Shown here piece after piece: positions 1-9,645 of a stretch of DNA of 64,000 bases. The notes under the pieces are model-generated. The model had not been told where the DNA came from. It did no database searches and saw only the letters and a program-made list of their open reading frames with translations. The DNA is from Hydrogenophaga sp. (GTDB lineage Bacteria > Pseudomonadota > Gammaproteobacteria > Burkholderiales > Burkholderiaceae_C), in assembly GCF_011390835.1 (NCBI RefSeq), contig NZ_JAABRQ010000020.1, positions 1-64,000 of the forward strand. The letters are read 5' to 3'. The first letter of the stretch is position 1, and the number at the start of each line of letters is the position of its first letter. A program made the translations under genes and the position numbers.

Positions 1-1691
1 TGAATACCTGCTGGCTCAAACACCTGTGCCATCACCTCGCTGCCCGCCCGCGTCTCGCGCAGCCAGCCGTGCAGTTCACCTTTGAACCAGTCACCCACGG
101 GCACGGTGAACATCTGCTTTTTGCGATGCGCCAAGTCTTCACCGATCAGCGGAGCCGCAGCACGCTTGAACCAGTGCTTTTTGTCGCCCTGGGCGGACAG
201 CTTGGTGATGCCGCGCGAGCGGAAGGCGAACTCCATCAGGCGCCAGTCGAGAAACGGCGTGCGCGCCTCGATGCTCACCGCCATGCCCATGCGGTCGGGC
301 TTGACCAAGTTGTTGCCGCTGAGCAGGAGTTGCATGTCGAGATACAGCGCCTGGTTGATGCGGTCGAAGTGCTGCGACTCGGCGAACCAGGGCTGGGCCG
401 CAGCCAAAAAGCTGTCGATGCCGTTCAAGCGAGTGCGAACTTCTGGGCGGTACAGCGCTACCTTCGCTTGTGGGGAAAACAGGGAGATGCTGTCGAAATA
501 GCCGCGCTCGAAGCTGGCCTTCGGCAGCGTCGCCGATTCGGGCCGATTGAAGAACTGGGCGTATTTGTCGTAGCCGGCAAACAGCTCGTCGCCGCCGTCG
601 CCGGTGAGCACCACCTTGACGTGCTTCGCGGCTAGTTCACTCACCTTCAGCGTGGGCAGGAAGGACGCGTCGCCGTGCGGCTGGTCGAGCTGGTGAAGCA
701 CCTGCGGCCAGCGCGACAGCATGTTGAGTTCAGCCAATTCGCTGGTGTGTTGACATCCGAATCGGTCCGCTGCTGCCTGGGCGAAAGCCGACTCGTCGTA
801 GTGCGGGTCGGCGAAGCCGATACAAAAGGTCTTGACCGGATCCTTCACATGCCGCGCCATCAAGCCGACGATGGTGCTGGAGTCGACGCCACCCGACAGA
901 AAGGCGCCGAACGGTACGTCTGCGCGCAGGCGGATGCGGGTGGCGTCGTCGAGCAAGGCCATGAATTCTTCCGACCAGCGCTCGAACGTGTGGTCTTGCT
1001 CGTGCTGGTTTGCCAGACTCCACCAGCGCTCGGTTCGCACGTGCTGGCCGCGCGTGAACTTCTGCCATGTGCCCGGCATGACATGGCGCACACCCTCGTA
1101 GGCGGTCCAAGGCGCCGGGATGTAGTTGAAGCTCAGGTAGTGGTGGATGGCTTCCAGGTCCATGGCCGGGCGCTGGCCACCCAGCGCAGGCCAGAGCGCC
1201 TTGGGCTCCGAGCCAAACAGCAGGCGCGTGCCGTCGTCCAGCGTGAAGAGCGGCTTGACGCCGATGCGGTCGCGCGCCAGGTAGAGTGCGTCTTCCCGCG
1301 CGTCGTGAATGGCGATGGCGAACATGCCGTTGAGTCGCTTCAGGCAAGCGATGCCTTCGCGCTCATACAGCCGCAGAATGACCTCGGTGTCGGAGTGCGT
1401 GTCCAGCCGAACGCCCTGGGCTCGCAGTTCGGCAGCGAGCTCCACATAGTTGAAGATCTCGCCGTTCTGCACCAGCGCAATCTGCCCATCGTCGCTTACA
1501 AAAGGCTGGTGACCATGACCAAGGTCGATGATGGACAGGCGCCGGTTTCCGATCGCCACACCTTGCGCTGGCTGGTGGTGAATGCCTTCGTCGTCCGGCC
1601 CCCGGTGCACCAGTGCCTTTGCCATGCCGCGCAAGGCATCGCCGTCCAGCGCCCGCTGCCTGCGATCCCAGTAGCCGAAAATGCCGCACAT
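1..1691 (-). CDS. asnB: Asparagine synthetase-like glutamine amidotransferase (C-terminus beyond window)
   Basis: Glutamine-hydrolysing asparagine synthase family, which amidates a carboxylate using ammonia released from glutamine. The start is fixed by the family rule that Met is removed to expose Cys2: the protein begins MCGIFGYWD. The N-terminal glutaminase domain fills about residues 2-185, with RGPDDEG near 30 and a conserved NGEI-type segment near 75. The synthetase domain follows, with the pyrophosphate loop SGGVDSS near residue 265. The frame stays open to base 1, giving 563 codons; the family usually has about 600-640, so only the tail is missing. It is the last visible gene of a minus-strand polysaccharide operon, 85 bp after the sugar transferase stop. 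Such copies often amidate uronic sugars rather than make asparagine; that role is inferred from context. Confidence 0.9.
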   Translation of the reverse strand, partial: MCGIFGYWDRRQRALDGDALRGMAKALVHRGPDDEGIHHQPAQGVAIGNRRLSIIDLGHGHQPFVSDDGQIALVQNGEIFNYVELAAELRAQGVRLDTHSDTEVILRLYEREGIACLKRLNGMFAIAIHDAREDALYLARDRIGVKPLFTLDDGTRLLFGSEPKALWPALGGQRPAMDLEAIHHYLSFNYIPAPWTAYEGVRHVMPGTWQKFTRGQHVRTERWWSLANQHEQDHTFERWSEEFMALLDDATRIRLRADVPFGAFLSGGVDSSTIVGLMARHVKDPVKTFCIGFADPHYDESAFAQAAADRFGCQHTSELAELNMLSRWPQVLHQLDQPHGDASFLPTLKVSELAAKHVKVVLTGDGGDELFAGYDKYAQFFNRPESATLPKASFERGYFDSISLFSPQAKVALYRPEVRTRLNGIDSFLAAAQPWFAESQHFDRINQALYLDMQLLLSGNNLVKPDRMGMAVSIEARTPFLDWRLMEFAFRSRGITKLSAQGDKKHWFKRAAAPLIGEDLAHRKKQMFTVPVGDWFKGELHGWLRETRAGSEVMAQVFEPAGI

Positions 1692-1776
1692 GGTCAGATC
1701 GCCCGCCGGGCCGTCCCAAGGGCGATCGCATCCCCTTGGGGAGCAGCGATTAAGCGAGGTGAATAGCGTGGGGGCA

Positions 1777-2331
1777 TCAATTGGCTCCCCGACCTGTGAG
1801 ACGTTTCACCGTCCACCAGCAGATCTTAAGATCGAGCCAGATCGAGTGCTCGCGGGTGTAGCTCAGGTCGGCAGCCAGCCGTTGTGCTTCGCTGGACTCC
1901 GAGCGGTACAGTGCCTGTGCCAGGCCGGTGATGCCGGGACGCACGCTGCAGCGTTGCGCCCAGTCGGCGTCGGTGTAAAGACTGCGCTGAGCCGGCACAT
2001 CGGGACGAGGGCCAACCAGGCTCATGTCACCTGTGATCACGTTGATCAGCTGCGGCAGCTCATCAATGCTGGTGCGGCGCAGGAAGCGGCCCACGTGCGT
2101 GATGCGCGGATCGTTGGCTGAAGTGAAATAGGGGCCGAGGCTGGCCGCATTCTTCACCATGCTGCGGAACTTGAACATGCCGAATTCGCGGCCTTGCCAG
2201 CCCACGCGGGTCTGGCGAAACAGCACCGGCATGCCCGATTCGACAACAATCGCCACCGCTGCGACCAGCATCACTGGCGCCAGCACCAGCAGCGCGATCA
2301 GTGCAAGCAGCACATCCATCAAACGCTTCAT
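1777..2331 (-). CDS. Undecaprenyl-phosphate sugar-1-phosphate transferase (bacterial sugar transferase family)
   Basis: 184 aa, the length of the short PglC-like catalytic form. It moves a sugar-1-phosphate from a nucleotide sugar to the membrane carrier undecaprenyl phosphate, the first step in building a repeat unit. One hydrophobic segment at residues 8-30 anchors it. Family motifs are visible: KFRSM near 54, DELPQLINV near 93, SLVGPRP near 107 and RPGITGLAQ near 133. Its start overlaps the stop of the HpcH/HpaI gene by 4 bp (ATGA), so the two are translationally coupled. The sugar specificity cannot be read from the sequence. Confidence 0.92.
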   Translation of the reverse strand: MKRLMDVLLALIALLVLAPVMLVAAVAIVVESGMPVLFRQTRVGWQGREFGMFKFRSMVKNAASLGPYFTSANDPRITHVGRFLRRTSIDELPQLINVITGDMSLVGPRPDVPAQRSLYTDADWAQRCSVRPGITGLAQALYRSESSEAQRLAADLSYTREHSIWLDLKICWWTVKRLTGRGAN

Positions 2332-3146
2332 GCCACGGCCGCAGGGGGCGAGGCCGCCTGCATCGCGATGCGGCCAATGACCTCCGCGATGCGTTGGCGG
2401 TCGGCTTGCACGTGAGCCGGCTCCCGCAGGGCCAGCTGCTGCTCGGCTTCGCGCAACGCGGCCACCTGGTCCTCAAAGCTGCCTGCAGCGGCGCTGCCGT
2501 GAAACGTGCGCGAGAGAATCACCGACTGCGAGCCAAGCCGCAGATGCTCGGCCAGCACATCGCGCCCGGGCAACAGGCCTTCGTCCAGCCGGGCAATGCC
2601 GCCAAAGCCCAGGCGAAGCCCTTGCGCCCGAACCAGGCGCGCGGCGCTGTCGAGCAGACCCAGGGCCAGTGGCTCGAACATGAAGTGAAGACCCAGCGAC
2701 AGGTGCAGGTCGTTCAGCCCCACGAACACCTCATGCAGACCGTGTGCACCTATCCACATCGGCAGTGTCTCGAACGCGCCCGCGGTCTCCAGCAAGGCCA
2801 CCACCGGCGCGCGCCCATCGACGAGGTCGCAGAAACTGCGAATTTCATGCGCCTCGCTGAACATCGGCAGCATCAAAAGGTCTGTGCCTTCGCCCAGCAC
2901 CGCGTCCACCTCGGCTGCGGTGCCTTCGTGCAAGGGGTTGACGCGCACCATCAAGGGCGCTTGCTGCAGCACCGCCTTGACGCGGCCCACATCAGACAGG
3001 GTGTGCGTGCTGATGAAGGTGTTGCGCCCTGCCTGGCGTTCGGCCTTGCCATGCTGCTCCAGATCCACAAACAGCCGCATGCCCGGCAGCGCATCGCAGC
3101 GCCGGGCCATCTCGGGATCGTTGGTGATCTGGATCAGGTCAATCAT
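2328..3146 (-). CDS. HpcH/HpaI aldolase / citrate lyase-type TIM-barrel protein
   Basis: 272 aa. The pattern is that of the HpcH/HpaI aldolase superfamily, Mg-dependent class II aldolases using pyruvate or oxaloacetate-like donors. Acidic metal-ligand candidates lie in LLETAGAFE near residue 120 and in VGLNDL near 141; VRVNP near 66 fits another barrel strand. The gene sits between a MurJ-like flippase (12 bp upstream) and a sugar transferase (4 bp overlap). It is therefore probably part of surface-polysaccharide synthesis, perhaps making or modifying a keto-acid substituent. That substrate is a guess; the fold call is firmer. Confidence 0.8.
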   Translation of the reverse strand: MIDLIQITNDPEMARRCDALPGMRLFVDLEQHGKAERQAGRNTFISTHTLSDVGRVKAVLQQAPLMVRVNPLHEGTAAEVDAVLGEGTDLLMLPMFSEAHEIRSFCDLVDGRAPVVALLETAGAFETLPMWIGAHGLHEVFVGLNDLHLSLGLHFMFEPLALGLLDSAARLVRAQGLRLGFGGIARLDEGLLPGRDVLAEHLRLGSQSVILSRTFHGSAAAGSFEDQVAALREAEQQLALREPAHVQADRQRIAEVIGRIAMQAASPPAAVA

Positions 3147-3158
3147 GTTAGCGGGGAA

Positions 3159-4673
3159 TTATCGACGCAGTGCTTGACGTAGCCCGGGGGAAACCCCCCA
3201 GGCCACGAGCAATACCGACAGCGCCAGCCCCAAGGCCAGCCCCAGACCGGGCAGGCGTTGCGGCGCGGGCAGGCTGCTGGCGAGCGTGGCCAAGATCACC
3301 GCCGCCAGCAGCGCCGGCAACAGATCGCGAAAGACCAGCACACCGCGCAGGAAGTCACGCTCTCGCACCAGGAGTGCCACAGCCGCCGCACTGAGCGCCG
3401 CGTTCAGGGTCCACATCACGCCCGCGCCATCGAGCTGGCCCGCTGCGTAGGACAGACCACCCAACAGCAGCAACAGGCCCAGCGCACCGAGGTAGGCTCC
3501 CACCGCGCCGCGCAGCCGCCCTGTACTTGCCATGAGGGTCAGCAGCACCGCCAGCAGCGCTTGCGGCAACAGCGACCAAGCGCCGATGCGGCCCCAGGCA
3601 GCCACTTGCGCCACGGCCTCGGGTGTCATGCGGCCCCAGCCAAACAGCAGCTGCGACAGCGCCGGTGCCATGCCGGCAATGGCTGCTGCAGCGGCGCAGG
3701 CCAGCACCCAGGCCAGGACCAAGGCGTCACGTAAGGCTTTCACCTGTTGCTCGCGACGGGCAGGGCCGACAGCAGCGTCACCCGCTGCGAAGGCCGCCGC
3801 TATGCCGGGAAAGGCCAGCGCGGCCACGAGCTGAATGGCCAGCACCAGGGGCAGTTCAACCAGCTTCCACGCGTAGTTGAAGGTGGTCAGCGCGCCTTCG
3901 CCGGAGGTGGACGCCAGGCTGCGGCCGAGCAAGGGCAGCAGCAGCGGCAAGCCCGCACTGGCCAAGGCCCAGAGCCAGACCGAGGCGGCGGGGAACCCCA
4001 CGGCCCCGACGCGAGGGGGGACGCTGTCGCGCGCTGGTCGCGCTGGCGGTTCATTCACCCTGCGCTGGCGCCAGCGCAGCCAAACCAGTCGAAAACCCAT
4101 GCCCAGCAACAACCCGCCGCCCACCAGTCCGATGGGCGCTGACACGGAACCACTCAGGGCCACCAGCAGCAAGGCGCCCACGATGCAGGCGTTGACCACC
4201 AGGTTGGCGCCATACATGCCCAAAAAGTCGCGTCCGTGTTGCAGGCGGGTGGTCCAGAGGGCGGCCACCAGGGCCAGCGGCATGGCGGCCGCGCTCCAGA
4301 CCAGCGCGCCGTGGGCGGTGGCGCGGCCGATGTCGGTCAGGCCGGGGGCCAGCACCGCCGTCACCAGCTCGGGCGCCAGCACCAGCACCGCGCCCGACAC
4401 CACGCCCGCCACCAGCAGCCAGCGCAACAGCCGAACCTGGGTCACGGCCTGCTCAGGCGCTTGCTGGCGCGCCCACAGGGGCAGCAGCACATAGCTCAGT
4501 GCACCCGCTGCCAGGATGCCTGTCAACAAGTCGGGCAGGGTGAGCATGAGCACGGCCACGTCGGCCAGGCCCGTGGCGCCCAGGGCAGCGGCCTGCACCG
4601 ACTCGCGCAGCAGCCCCAGCAGGCGGCTGGCCAGCAACAACGCGAGAGACACCAGACCGGCGCGCAAGAACAT
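3159..4673 (-). CDS. MurJ/MviN-like lipid-linked saccharide flippase
   Basis: 504 aa polytopic membrane protein with about 13-14 hydrophobic segments. The N-terminus, with SRLLGLLRE near residue 15 and [20 protein letters not shown] near 43-62, matches the MviN/MurJ pattern. An upstream in-frame codon at 4727 would add 18 residues rich in Arg and Pro; I chose the Met at 4673 because the protein then opens directly into the first membrane helix. MurJ flips lipid II. Leading a four-gene polysaccharide operon, this copy may instead flip a lipid-linked exopolysaccharide or O-unit. The genuine cell-wall murJ is probably elsewhere, but this cannot be tested here. Confidence 0.85.
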   Translation of the reverse strand: MFLRAGLVSLALLLASRLLGLLRESVQAAALGATGLADVAVLMLTLPDLLTGILAAGALSYVLLPLWARQQAPEQAVTQVRLLRWLLVAGVVSGAVLVLAPELVTAVLAPGLTDIGRATAHGALVWSAAAMPLALVAALWTTRLQHGRDFLGMYGANLVVNACIVGALLLVALSGSVSAPIGLVGGGLLLGMGFRLVWLRWRQRRVNEPPARPARDSVPPRVGAVGFPAASVWLWALASAGLPLLLPLLGRSLASTSGEGALTTFNYAWKLVELPLVLAIQLVAALAFPGIAAAFAAGDAAVGPARREQQVKALRDALVLAWVLACAAAAAIAGMAPALSQLLFGWGRMTPEAVAQVAAWGRIGAWSLLPQALLAVLLTLMASTGRLRGAVGAYLGALGLLLLLGGLSYAAGQLDGAGVMWTLNAALSAAAVALLVRERDFLRGVLVFRDLLPALLAAVILATLASSLPAPQRLPGLGLALGLALSVLLVAWGVSPGLRQALRR

Positions 4674-4825
4674 GGCCCGGATTATCCGGGGCGGCGTGTG
4701 CGGCCGAGCGGGCCGGGGTCGGCCCACTAAAATCAGGGGTTTGGTGCCGAGTCCGCTCGTGTGCCTCGCGCCAGCCGGTTTTGCTGGCGCGTTCCCGCCG
4801 CTCTGGCGCCCACCGGTTCGTTTCC

Positions 4826-6388
4826 ATGTCCCAAGCCCCCAATCCCAGCGCTACCCCGATCGAGGCCCCCGCGCACGACGAAAACCAGCTCATTGCCGAG
4901 CGCCGCGACAAGCTCAATGCCTTGCGTGAGATTCAGCGACAGGGCGGCGCTGTGGCGTTTCCGAACGATTTCAAACCCGCCGACAAAGCCGCCGAGCTGT
5001 TCGCATCGCATGGACAGACCAGCAAGGAAGCGCTGGAAGCGGCGCCCGTGCGCGCCAGTGTGGCCGGTCGCATGATGCTCAAGCGGGTGATGGGCAAAGC
5101 CAGTTTCGCCACCTTGCAGGACGCGTCTTTGGGCGAGAGCGGTGGCCGCATCCAGATTTACCTGAATAACGAGAGCGTGGGCGAGGCGGTGCACGCTTCC
5201 TTCAAGCACTGGGACCTGGGCGACATCGTGGCCGCCGAGGGCGTGGTGTTCCGAACCGGCAAGGGCGAACTGACCATCCACGCGGACAGCATTCGCCTGC
5301 TCACCAAGAGCCTGCGCCCGCTGCCCGACAAATTTCACGGTCTGCACGACCAAGAGGTGAAGTACCGCCAGCGTTATGTGGATCTGATGACGGACGAGGC
5401 CACGCGTCGGCGGTTTGTCGTGCGCAGCCAGGCGCTGTCGTGCATGCGCGAGTTCATGGTCAGCCACGGCTTCCTGGAGGTGGAAACGCCCATGCTGCAC
5501 CCCATTCCCGGGGGCGCCAACGCGCGGCCGTTCAAGACCCACCACAACGCGCTTGACCAGGAGATGTTTCTGCGCATCGCGCCCGAACTGTATCTGAAGC
5601 GCCTGCTGGTCGGCGGCTTCGACCGCGTGTTCGAGATCAACCGCAACTTCCGCAACGAAGGCATCAGCGTCCGTCACAACCCCGAGTTCACCATGATGGA
5701 GTTCTACGCGGCGTACTGGAACTACCAGGACCTGATGGACTTCAACGAGCAGCTGATCCGCCATGTGGTGCGCCAGGTGCACGGTGACACGCCGCTGACC
5801 TACAACGGCCAGCCGGTTGATGTGATGTCGCCTTTCGAGCGCCTGACCATTCGTCAGGCCATCCTGAAATACACCGACGCGGGTGAGCAGGTCGACTCGG
5901 CCGAGTGGCTGATTCCGCAGCTCAAGAAACTCGGTCTGAGCGAAGCCAAGCACCAGCTGAGCCAGCGCAGCCTGGCCAGCCTGCAGGTGTTGTACTTCGA
6001 GGAGCGGGTGGAAGAGAAGCTGTGGAACCCCACCTTCATCATGGACCACCCAACCGAAATTTCGCCGCTGGCCCGCGCCAACGACCAGCACCCCGAGATC
6101 ACCGAGCGATTTGAACTCTACATCACGGGTCGCGAATTTGGCAACGCTTTTTCCGAGCTCAACGACGCCGAAGACCAGGCCGCGCGTTTCCATGCCCAGG
6201 TGGCCAGCAAAGACGACGGTGACGACGAAGCCATGCACTTCGACGCCGACTTCATCCGAGCGCTCGAATACGGCATGCCGCCAGCAGGTGGCTGCGGTAT
6301 CGGTATCGACCGCCTCATGATGCTGCTCACCGACAGCCCCAGCATCCGCGACGTGATCCTGTTCCCCGCCCTGCGCCGCGAGGCCTGA
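4826..6388 (+). CDS. lysS: Class II lysyl-tRNA synthetase
   Basis: 520 aa, the usual LysS length. It charges tRNA-Lys with lysine in the cytoplasm. An N-terminal OB-fold anticodon-binding domain covers about residues 60-165. The class II core has motif 2 (NRNFRNEG, then [11 protein letters not shown], near 275-295) and motif 3 ([12 protein letters not shown] near 495). An alternative start 45 bp upstream would add 15 residues; the ATG at 4826 gives the normal Ser/Ala/Pro-rich leader. It is divergent from the MurJ-like gene and ends 13 bp before the convergent flavocytochrome gene. Confidence 0.97.
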   Translation: MSQAPNPSATPIEAPAHDENQLIAERRDKLNALREIQRQGGAVAFPNDFKPADKAAELFASHGQTSKEALEAAPVRASVAGRMMLKRVMGKASFATLQDASLGESGGRIQIYLNNESVGEAVHASFKHWDLGDIVAAEGVVFRTGKGELTIHADSIRLLTKSLRPLPDKFHGLHDQEVKYRQRYVDLMTDEATRRRFVVRSQALSCMREFMVSHGFLEVETPMLHPIPGGANARPFKTHHNALDQEMFLRIAPELYLKRLLVGGFDRVFEINRNFRNEGISVRHNPEFTMMEFYAAYWNYQDLMDFNEQLIRHVVRQVHGDTPLTYNGQPVDVMSPFERLTIRQAILKYTDAGEQVDSAEWLIPQLKKLGLSEAKHQLSQRSLASLQVLYFEERVEEKLWNPTFIMDHPTEISPLARANDQHPEITERFELYITGREFGNAFSELNDAEDQAARFHAQVASKDDGDDEAMHFDADFIRALEYGMPPAGGCGIGIDRLMMLLTDSPSIRDVILFPALRREA

Positions 6389-6401
6389 GCCCGGCGCCTC
6401 T

Positions 6402-7850
6402 TCAGCGCCAGGCCAGCGCCAGCACCAGGCCCAGCAGGCTTGCTGCTGACAGCCCCCACCAGACGTGGCGCATGCGCTTGGCCAAGGGGGACTGGCCGGA
6501 AAAGTCGTATTTGAAGTGCTCGGAGAAGACGCGCACTGGTGGCACGCCACGCGCCACCAGCGCGGTCTCTATCGCGTCCATCATGGGCTCGGGCCCGCAG
6601 ACCAAGTGGCATGCGGTATCGGCCACCGGTGCCACGGCTGGGTGAGCCAGTGCCTGCGCCAGGCCGTTCGCATCGAGTCGCCCGGTAAGGCCTTCCCATG
6701 CGGCATCCGATTGCTCGACCATGGGCAGCAACTGGAAGTCGGGCAGGGCACTGGCGCCTGAGAGTGCCACCACGTCCACCATCTGGTCGCGATGCTTGTC
6801 GGCGTAAATCAGGCGCAGCGGTCGGCGTTCTTGCCGCGCTACCGCATCGGTCAGCAGACTCACAAAGGGCACCACGCCGATGCCGCCCGCGTGCATCACC
6901 ACGGCCGTGGCGTCGGCGGGTATTTCAAAGCGGCCATGCGGCCCGTCCAGGTAGGCGGACTCGCCCACTGCGTGTTGGGTGAGCCCACGCGTCATGTCGC
7001 CCGCCTCCTTGATCAGGAACTGCACCCGTCCCCCGGCGACAGGCGCGTTGCTGATGGAAAACGGGTTGTCGCGGTGCGGCCAGCGGTGGCCCAGCTTGAG
7101 CCAGGCGAACTGGCCCGCGCGAAAGTGCGCGCCTTCTGGCGAGCGTGGTGCGATCTCCAGCAGCCAGATGCGGTCGGCGCAGCGCTCGAGTTTTTCGATG
7201 CGGTACGGGTGTGCCCCTTGCCACAGCGGCCTCACCAGGTAGACCCGCACCCACGACAGCAGCGCCAGCCCGGCCAGCGCCCACCAGACGGCAGCCACCG
7301 CGCCGAGCTGCGCGTAGCGGCCCGACACCAGCGTGTGGTGCAGACCCAAGCCCAGCACCGCCAGCGCCAGCGCGCTGTGCATCAGCCGCCAGCGCTCGTA
7401 GGGCGTGTCGCTGCGCTGCCGCCAGATCGCGCTGGCCACCAGCACCAGCAAACAACCCAGGGCGAGCACGCCGGTGATCAGGCCCCATGAGCTGCCGTCA
7501 ATGCGCAGCACCTCCGCGGTGGAGGCGCTCACCGGTCCGCGTGGCGCATGCCACAGGCTGTAGAAGAACGGATGCAGCAACAGCAGCAGCACGGCGGTTC
7601 TCGCAAACAGCTGGTGCGTCTGCATCAGCAAGTCGCTGCCCAACCACCCCGACAAGGGCTTGAACCGCCCCAGCAGGAAGAACGACAGCAAGACCAAGGC
7701 AAACCCGATCATGCCCAGCCCGGAGGCCCATTCGTCCAGCCAGGGCCTGCGTTCCAGCCCCGACGCGCGCGCTGCCCACTCGCCGACCAGCATCGGCAAC
7801 AGCATCAACAAAAGGTAGAGGGCTGCCCAGAAGGCTTTTTGGCGGGTCAT
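6402..7850 (-). CDS. Ferric-reductase-like transmembrane flavocytochrome (FAD/NAD(P)H oxidoreductase)
   Basis: 482 aa. The N-terminal half has about six membrane helices with paired histidines in the right places (HQLFART near 83, LLLHPFFYSLWH near 96-107, HSALAL near 163, GLHHTL near 175), as in the heme-binding ferric reductase/NOX domain. The C-terminal half is a ferredoxin-reductase-type module with an FAD motif DNPFSIS near 262, a nucleotide motif GGIGVVPF near 323 and CGPEPMM near 420. It likely passes electrons from NAD(P)H across the inner membrane to ferric iron, oxygen or copper; the acceptor is unknown. A further hydrophobic segment at the extreme C-terminus (WWGLSAASLLGLVLALAW) is unusual for the family. 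Confidence 0.85.
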   Translation of the reverse strand: MTRQKAFWAALYLLLMLLPMLVGEWAARASGLERRPWLDEWASGLGMIGFALVLLSFFLLGRFKPLSGWLGSDLLMQTHQLFARTAVLLLLLHPFFYSLWHAPRGPVSASTAEVLRIDGSSWGLITGVLALGCLLVLVASAIWRQRSDTPYERWRLMHSALALAVLGLGLHHTLVSGRYAQLGAVAAVWWALAGLALLSWVRVYLVRPLWQGAHPYRIEKLERCADRIWLLEIAPRSPEGAHFRAGQFAWLKLGHRWPHRDNPFSISNAPVAGGRVQFLIKEAGDMTRGLTQHAVGESAYLDGPHGRFEIPADATAVVMHAGGIGVVPFVSLLTDAVARQERRPLRLIYADKHRDQMVDVVALSGASALPDFQLLPMVEQSDAAWEGLTGRLDANGLAQALAHPAVAPVADTACHLVCGPEPMMDAIETALVARGVPPVRVFSEHFKYDFSGQSPLAKRMRHVWWGLSAASLLGLVLALAWR

Positions 7851-7963
7851 GGATAGGCCTTCGGACTATGTGTGACCGGCTCGGGATGAACCAGCTTGCG
7901 AATTCATGGTGCAGATCTGGGCTGAGCGCGTCAAGCCGATCTGGCGCCGGCTTGATCTGGCGC

Positions 7964-7997
7964 AAAAAAGCCCGGGCAGACCGAAGTCTGACCGGGC
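7964..7997 (-). terminator. Rho-independent terminator of rpoH
   Basis: On the minus strand a 12-bp stem (one mismatch) closes on a UUCG tetraloop and is followed by six T residues. It begins 19 bases beyond the rpoH stop codon. Confidence 0.9.
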
Positions 7998-8015
7998 GGG
8001 CTGGGTGGCGCGGTG

Positions 8016-8975
8016 TCAGGCGAATTCAATCAGAGCCTTGCGCATCTTCTTCATCGCCGCCACCTCGATCTGGCGCACCCGCTCGGCGCTCACGCCGTAT
8101 TCGGCCGCCAGCTCGTGCAGCGTCATGCCGCCCGACCCGTCGTCGTTCACCTTGAGCCAGCGCTCGGTGACGATGCGGCGCGAGCGGTCGTCCAGCTCGT
8201 TCATGGCGCGCGCCACACCCTCGGTCGCCAGCGCGTCGCGTTCGGCGCTCTCCAGCACCGCAGTGGGCTCGTGGTTCACGTCGGCCAAATAGGCGATCGG
8301 GCCGTAGCTCTCTTCGCCGTCGTTGCCAGGCGACGGGTCCAGCACCACGTCACCGCCCGACAGCCGGGTTTCCATTTCACGCACCTCTTCCGGCTTGACG
8401 CGCAGCTCCTGCGCCATCACGTCAACCTCGCCGTCAGACAGCACCTCGCGGTGGGTGTCGCCGTCCAGCGCTTCGGCGCGGAAATTTTGCTTTCGCGAGC
8501 GCAGGTTGAAAAACAGCTTGCGCTGGGCCTTGGTGGTGGCCACTTTCACCATGCGCCAGTTTTTCAACACATATTCATGAATCTCGGCCTTGATCCAGTG
8601 CATGGCGTAGCTCACCAAGCGCACACCCTGATCGGGGTCGAACCGCTTCACCGCCTTCATCAGGCCCACATTGCCTTCCTGAATCAGGTCCCCGTGGGGC
8701 AGGCCGTAGCCCAGGTACTGGCGGGCGATCGACACCACCAGCCGCAGGTGAGACATCACCAACTGGCCCGCTGCGTCGATGTCGTTGTCATCGCGCAGGC
8801 GGCGCGCGGCGCTCTGCTCTTCTTCCAGCGTCAGCAGCGGCATGCGGTTGACGGCGGAAATGTAGGCGTCGAGGTTGCCGAGCGCTGGCAAGGTCAGCGA
8901 GCGACTCGCCCACGGACTAGCCACCGCTAGGGTAGTGGACGGTGCGGCGTTGAAAGCAAGAGTTGCAGCAGACAT
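8016..8975 (-). CDS. rpoH: RNA polymerase heat-shock sigma factor RpoH (sigma-32)
   Basis: 319 aa. It directs RNA polymerase to heat-shock promoters. The sigma-70 core is clear: region 2.1-2.2 (SHLRLVVSIARQY, then GDLIQEGNVGLMKAVKRFD, about 73-115), region 2.4 and the RpoH-specific box QRKLFFNLR near 153, and the region 4.2 helix-turn-helix ELAAEYGVSAERVRQIE near 285-300. A strong ribosome site (TAGGAGGGA) precedes the ATG. Control is visible: a perfect CIRCE operator lies 37-63 bp upstream of the start codon, so HrcA should repress it; RpoH is also commonly controlled by chaperone-dependent turnover. Confidence 0.96.
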   Translation of the reverse strand: MSAATLAFNAAPSTTLAVASPWASRSLTLPALGNLDAYISAVNRMPLLTLEEEQSAARRLRDDNDIDAAGQLVMSHLRLVVSIARQYLGYGLPHGDLIQEGNVGLMKAVKRFDPDQGVRLVSYAMHWIKAEIHEYVLKNWRMVKVATTKAQRKLFFNLRSRKQNFRAEALDGDTHREVLSDGEVDVMAQELRVKPEEVREMETRLSGGDVVLDPSPGNDGEESYGPIAYLADVNHEPTAVLESAERDALATEGVARAMNELDDRSRRIVTERWLKVNDDGSGGMTLHELAAEYGVSAERVRQIEVAAMKKMRKALIEFA

Positions 8976-9011
8976 GGTGTGTTCCCTCCTAAGGGTAATC
9001 TTCTAGAAATG

Positions 9012-9038
9012 TTAGCACTCTATAGGAGGGAGTGCTAA
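9012..9038. promoter_or_regulatory. CIRCE operator (HrcA-binding inverted repeat) upstream of rpoH
   Basis: Perfect TTAGCACTC-N9-GAGTGCTAA on both strands, identical to the CIRCE consensus. It lies just upstream of the rpoH ribosome site, probably over or close to the promoter. HrcA-CIRCE control of rpoH is known from comparative genomics of betaproteobacteria. Confidence 0.95.
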
Positions 9039-9645
9039 TCCCATTGGTTCCCGGAATGCCGCGGATGGGAGCCTGTTTGTCGCTTCTCAGTGAGTTTTGA
9101 ACTTGAACGCGCCCTCGGGCAACCGTAAGTTGTTGTTATTAATAAAGAAAATGCCGCCGCATACAGTCTTGACCTTCTGGGCCGTATACAAAAGCGTAGA
9201 CTTTGTGCCTGTTTGAGGTTCTTGGCGCCAAAGATCGCTTCGGCGTCGCGGGTCTTTTTAAGACGCAGCGTATGTCGAAAATCACCTGTTTGTCTCGCAT
9301 CGACTGCACGACCAAACCGCCGGAACCAACCCAGATCGGGCGATCTGAGACCTGCTGCGCAGCTCGGTGCAGCGAAACCATGCGAACTTGATTAGTTTTG
9401 CGACTGCATCTGGGCGCTGCCACTTGCCTACTATCGGTTTGTCCCGCATTATTTCAAGTATGTCGCAGCACTTCTCCCTGATGAACGCCAAGTCCACCGT
9501 GCGCATAAGCACCAGGTGGGGTGGGCATCTGCGACCGCGTCAATAGTCGTTTTGCGTTCAGCCCACCTTGTCACTCACCCAGTGAATCAACAAGGAGCCA
9601 GGGCAGAACACACAGCACCGGCCGGGCTCCGTTCAGGAGCCCGAC
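9039..9645. other. Gene-free spacer between rpoH and the accessory block
   Basis: About 600 bases with no convincing gene. Short open frames on both strands lack ribosome sites and recognisable residues patterns. Its base composition is visibly more AT-rich than the flanks around 9120-9500 (for example the TTGTTATTAATAAAG stretch near 9133), which fits a junction with transferred DNA. Its last 23 bases hold a hairpin listed separately. Confidence 0.5.
9623..9643 (+). promoter_or_regulatory. Hairpin covering the ribosome-binding site of the AAA+ gene
   Basis: CGGGCTCC-GTTCA-GGAGCCCG, a perfect 8-bp stem with a 5-base loop. The 3' arm contains the GGAG Shine-Dalgarno, ending 2 bases before the ATG at 9646. 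In RNA the ribosome site would be paired, suggesting translational control; no T run follows, so it is not an intrinsic terminator. Confidence 0.6.

Noticed and set aside
69-1766. Long plus-strand open frames across the first 1.8 kb
   Set aside because: They are opposite-strand shadows of the asparagine synthetase-like gene, whose motifs are unambiguous on the minus strand.
4733-6550. 605-codon minus-strand frame over lysS
   Set aside because: Antisense to an intact lysyl-tRNA synthetase; long only because of high GC third positions.
9139-9512. Minus-strand frames upstream of the AAA+ gene, considered as integrase remnants
   Set aside because: No recombinase motifs or ribosome sites; no integrase signature found anywhere in the block.
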